64,000 nt of DNA from Brachyhypopomus gauderio. Lineage: Eukaryota > Chordata > Actinopteri > Gymnotiformes > Hypopomidae. A model generated the notes under the pieces. It did no database searches, was not told where the DNA came from, and saw nothing but the letters and a program-made list of their open reading frames with translations. Numbering within the stretch: position 1 is the stretch's first letter; every line of letters starts with the position of its first letter. The stretch lies in contig NC_135212.1 of the NCBI RefSeq assembly GCF_052324685.1, forward strand, positions 49,620,898 to 49,684,897, written 5' to 3'. This document shows positions 61,622 to 64,000 of the stretch, one piece after another. Made by a program: the position numbers and the translations under genes.

Positions 61622-61753
61622 AATTATGGTTGTGTGTCGATTGTGATTTCAAAGATGCAAACACTTTCACAGCACAAAAGCAGGCTTGTCTGACTTGTGG
61701 GTCCTGCACTTACATCAGGAGACACGATTGTCAGAAATTAAAAAAAGCAACAC

Positions 61754-61835
61754 CGACGAAGGTGGGATTCGAACCCACGCGTGCAAAGCACAATGGATTA
61801 GCAGTCCATCGCCTTAACCTCTCGGCCACCTCGTC
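61754..61835 (-). tRNA. tRNA-Ser-GCT: tRNA-Ser(GCT) copy k=288, class U with T7 tail
   Basis: Sound cloverleaf and canonical terminator. Confidence 0.92.
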
Positions 61836-61967
61836 GTTTGTGGTTGTGTGTCGATAGCAATTTCAAAGAAGCAAGCACTTTCACAGCACAAAAGAAGGCC
61901 TTTCTGACTTGTGGGTCCTGTAGTTACAGCAGGAGACACGATTGTCAGAAATTAAAGAAAGCAACAC

Positions 61968-62049
61968 CGACGAAGGTGGGATTCGAACCCACAAGTGCTA
62001 TGCATAATGGATTAGCAGTCCATCGCCTTACCCTCTCGGCCACCTTGTC
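61968..62049 (-). tRNA. tRNA-Ser(GCT) copy k=289, class W
   Basis: Same acceptor (A4:C69), D-loop and variable-arm changes as k=37. Confidence 0.62.
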
Positions 62050-62181
62050 GTTTGTGGTTGTGTGTCGATTGCGATTTCAAAGATGCAAACACTTTCACAG
62101 CACAAAAGAAGGCTTATCTGACTTGTGGGTCCTGCACTTACACCAGGAGACACAATTGTCAGAAATTAAAGAAAGCAACAC

Positions 62182-62263
62182 CGACGAAGGTGGGATTCGA
62201 ACCCACGCGTGCTATGCACAATGGATTAGCAGTCCATCGCCTTAACCTCTCGGCCACCTCGTC
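62182..62263 (-). tRNA. tRNA-Ser-GCT: tRNA-Ser(GCT) copy k=290, consensus
   Basis: Exact consensus; a private change lies in the hairpin arm (CACAATTG). Confidence 0.93.
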
Positions 62264-62395
62264 GTGTGTGGTTGTGTGTCGATAGCAATTTCAAAGAAGC
62301 AAACACTTTCACAGCACAAAAGAAGGCTTTTCTGACTTGTGGGTCCTGTAGTTACAGCAGGAGACACGATTGTCAGAAATTAAAGAAAGCAACAC

Positions 62396-62477
62396 CGACG
62401 AAGGTGGGATTCGAACACACACGTGCTATGCATAATGGATTAGCAGTCCATCGCCTTAATCTATCGGCCACCTTGTC
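62396..62477 (-). pseudogene. tRNA-Ser(GCT) copy k=291, class H
   Basis: G15T/G19A D loop and T-stem 52:62 mismatch. Confidence 0.74.
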
Positions 62478-62609
62478 GTTTGTGCTTGTGTGTCGATTGC
62501 GATTTCAAAGATGCAAACACTTTCACAGCACAAAAGCAGCCGTATATTACTTGTGGGTCCTGCACTTACAACAGGAGACACGATTGTCAGAAATTAAAGA
62601 AAGCAACAC

Positions 62610-62691
62610 CGACGAAGGTGGGATTCTAACCCACGCGTGCTATGCACAATGGATTAGCAGTCCATCCCCTTAACCTCTCGGCCACCTCGTC
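62610..62691 (-). pseudogene. tRNA-Ser(GCT) copy k=292, class K with C25G
   Basis: C56A in the B box; D stem opened. Confidence 0.75.
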
Positions 62692-62823
62692 GTTTGTGGT
62701 TGTGTGTCGATTGCGATTTCAAAGATGCAAACACTTTCACAGCACAAAAGGAGGCTTATCTGACTTGTGGGTCCTGCACTTATATCAGGAGACACGATTG
62801 TCAGAAATTAAAGAAAGCAACAC

Positions 62824-62905
62824 CGACGAAGGTGGGATTCGAACCCACGCGTGCTATGCACAATGGATTAGCAGTCCATCGCCTTAACCTCTCGGCCACC
62901 TCGTC
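62824..62905 (-). tRNA. tRNA-Ser-GCT: tRNA-Ser(GCT) copy k=293, consensus
   Basis: Exact consensus. Confidence 0.94.
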
Positions 62906-63037
62906 GTTTGTGGTTGTGTGTCGATAGCAATTTCAAAGAAGCAAACACTTTCACAGCACAAAAGAAGGCTTTTCTGACTTGTGGGTCCTGTAGTTACAGC
63001 AGGAGACACGATTGTCAGAAATTAAAGAAAGCAACAC

Positions 63038-63119
63038 CGACGGAGGAGGGATTCGAACACACACGTGCTATGCATAATGGATTAGCAGTCCATCGCCTTA
63101 ACCTCTCGGCCACCTCGTC
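63038..63119 (-). pseudogene. tRNA-Ser(GCT) copy k=294, H-hybrid
   Basis: Normal D arm and 5' acceptor strand, but the T arm of class H with a further 3' T-stem change, so the T stem is badly paired. Confidence 0.72.
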
Positions 63120-63251
63120 GTTTGTGGTGGTGTGTCGATTGCGATTTCAAAGATGCAAACACTTTCACAGCACAAAAGGAGGCTTATCTGACTTGTGGGT
63201 CCTGCACTTATATAAGGAGACACGATTGTCAGAAATTAAAGAAAGCAACAC

Positions 63252-63333
63252 CGACGAAGGTAGGATTCGAACCCACGCGTGCTATGCACAATGGATTAGC
63301 AGTCCATCGCCTTAACCTCTCGGCCACCTCGTC
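63252..63333 (-). tRNA. tRNA-Ser-GCT: tRNA-Ser(GCT) copy k=295, near consensus
   Basis: Single change giving a G51:U63 wobble in the T stem. Confidence 0.88.
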
Positions 63334-63465
63334 GTTTGTGGTTGTGTGTCGATAGCAATTTCAAAGAAGCAAACACTTTCACAGCACAAAAGCGGCCGTA
63401 TATGACTTGTGGGTCCTGCACTTACAACAGGAGACACGATTGTCAGAAATTAAAGAAAGCCACAC

Positions 63466-63547
63466 CGACGAAGGTGGGATTCGAACCCACGCGTGCTATG
63501 CACAATGGATTAGCAGTCCATCCCCTTAACCTCTCGGCCACCTCGTC
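63466..63547 (-). tRNA. tRNA-Ser-GCT: tRNA-Ser(GCT) copy k=296 with C25G
   Basis: D-stem G10:G25 mismatch; otherwise consensus. Confidence 0.75.
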
Positions 63548-63679
63548 GTTTGTGGTTGTGTGTCGATTGCGATTTCAAAGATGCAAACACTTTCACAGCA
63601 CAAAAGGAGGCTTGTCTGACTTGTGGGTCCTGCACTTACATCAGGAGACACGATTGTCAGAAATTTAAAAAAGCAACAC

Positions 63680-63761
63680 CGACGAAGGTGGGATTCGAAC
63701 CCACGCGAGCTATGCAAAATGGATAAGCAGTCCATCACCTTAACCTCTAGGCCACCTCGTC
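63680..63761 (-). tRNA. tRNA-Ser(GCT)-like copy k=297, class L (A37U)
   Basis: Loop CTGCTTA; the variable arm keeps only two pairs; T6 tail. Confidence 0.6.
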
Positions 63762-63893
63762 GTTTGTGGTTGTGTGTCGATAGCAATTTCAAAGAAGCAA
63801 ACACTTTCACAGCAAAAAAGAAGGCTTTTTTGACTTGTGGGTCCTGCACTTACATCAGGAGACACGATTGTCAGAAATTTAAAAAAGCAACAC

Positions 63894-63975
63894 CGACGAA
63901 GGTGGGATTCGAACCCACGCGTGCTATGCAAAATTGATTAGCAGTCCATCACCTTAACCTCTAGGCCACCTCGTC
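63894..63975 (-). tRNA. tRNA-Ser-GCT: tRNA-Ser(GCT) copy k=298, class S
   Basis: Last complete copy. G29:A41 mismatch in the anticodon stem; T6 tail. Confidence 0.62.
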
Positions 63976-64000
63976 GTTTGTGGTTGTGTGTCGATTGCGA
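63976..64000. repeat. Partial spacer at the right edge
   Basis: First 25 bp of the next spacer (GTTTGTGG leader, ATTGCGA form). The array continues beyond the window. Confidence 0.9.

Larger units (their letters stand above)
1..64000 (-). repeat. Tandem array of 299 tRNA-Ser(GCT) units, 214-bp period
   Basis: Every 214 bp the same block recurs: an 82-bp tRNA-Ser(GCT) sequence on the minus strand and a 132-bp spacer. Complete tRNA copies are k=0 to 298, at 123+214k to 204+214k for k=0-29 and 122+214k to 203+214k for k=30-298; I checked this register at many points, including the last copy at 63894-63975. All copies point the same way. Units differ by base substitutions that recur in fixed combinations, so subfamilies exist. 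Only one net indel (a 1-bp loss near 6482) is visible inside a unit; all other length changes are whole units. This is both a multigene family and a satellite DNA by structure. No unrelated sequence interrupts it. Confidence 0.97.
60552..64000 (-). repeat. Right-hand mosaic section, k=283-298
   Basis: Units k=283-284 resemble k=117-118, k=287-288 resemble k=137-138, k=289-292 resemble k=88-91 and k=297-298 resemble k=157-158. The section is thus stitched from stretches found elsewhere and continues past the window. Confidence 0.8.

Noticed and set aside
1-64000. CRISPR array
   Set aside because: The sequences between the repeats are homologous to each other, the unit is a folded tRNA gene with Pol III boxes, and no cas gene is present.
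1-64000. tRNA-derived SINE family
   Set aside because: Units are head to tail with no target-site duplications, no poly(A) or LINE-like tail and no unrelated flanks. Origin from a SINE cannot be ruled out but nothing supports it.
1-64000. Pure assembly artefact
   Set aside because: Ordered subfamilies, private variants and reciprocal fusion units are hard to get from mis-assembly alone. Still, the exact length of the array and the A/B duplication need read-level proof.

Overview
The whole 64 kb window is one uninterrupted tandem array of a 214-bp unit. Each unit carries one tRNA-Ser(GCU) gene or gene relic of 82 bp, always on the minus strand, plus a 132-bp spacer. I count 299 complete tRNA copies and see no protein-coding gene, transposase, rRNA or other sequence. 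The array runs off both ends of the window.

What shows this: read on the minus strand, the consensus copy folds as a class II tRNA with a 7-bp acceptor, a 3-bp D stem, a 5-bp anticodon stem with loop CTGCTAA (anticodon GCT), a 4-bp long variable arm, a 5-bp T stem with loop TTCGAAT, and discriminator G73. No CCA is encoded, there is no intron, and A and B boxes are internal. These traits indicate a nuclear eukaryotic genome. From memory the sequence is very close to vertebrate/metazoan tRNA-Ser-GCT, so an animal is most likely; I cannot name the species.

Layout: with copies numbered k=0 to 298, tRNA k spans 123+214k to 204+214k for k=0-29 and 122+214k to 203+214k for k=30-298. The 1-bp step comes from a single-base deletion near 6482. 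From there to the end the 214-bp register never slips. Positions 1-10261 hold a mixed section that includes a 6-unit (1284-bp) block repeated three times. Positions 10262-35299 (block A, 117 units) and 35300-60551 (block B, 118 units) are two copies of a roughly 25-kb higher-order repeat. They differ by three single-unit indels and scattered point changes. Inside these lie nested 20-unit (4280-bp) and 16-unit (3424-bp) tandem duplications. Positions 60552-64000 hold 16 more units mosaic to the rest.

Function: roughly a quarter of copies match the consensus exactly and could encode a Ser acceptor for AGC/AGU codons. The others fall into recurring subfamilies with defects: C56A or C56T in the B box/T loop, G19A in the D loop, A37U next to the anticodon, G73U at the discriminator, or stem mismatches. 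Three copies carry a GCA (Cys) anticodon on an otherwise sound tRNA-Ser body, which is the most striking find. Pol III termination signals also differ by subfamily (interrupted TTTCTTT, or T6/T7). An imperfect hairpin followed by TTTT lies downstream of each gene.

Class codes used below: Con = consensus; U = consensus with UUU variable-arm loop; K = C56A; D = degenerate C56T form; H/H2 = G19A forms; L = A37U; S = anticodon-stem G29:A41 mismatch; V = variable-arm base mismatch; R = variable-arm internal mismatch plus C25G; W = acceptor and D-loop variant; Z = G73U; X = GCA anticodon. Base numbers follow standard tRNA numbering.
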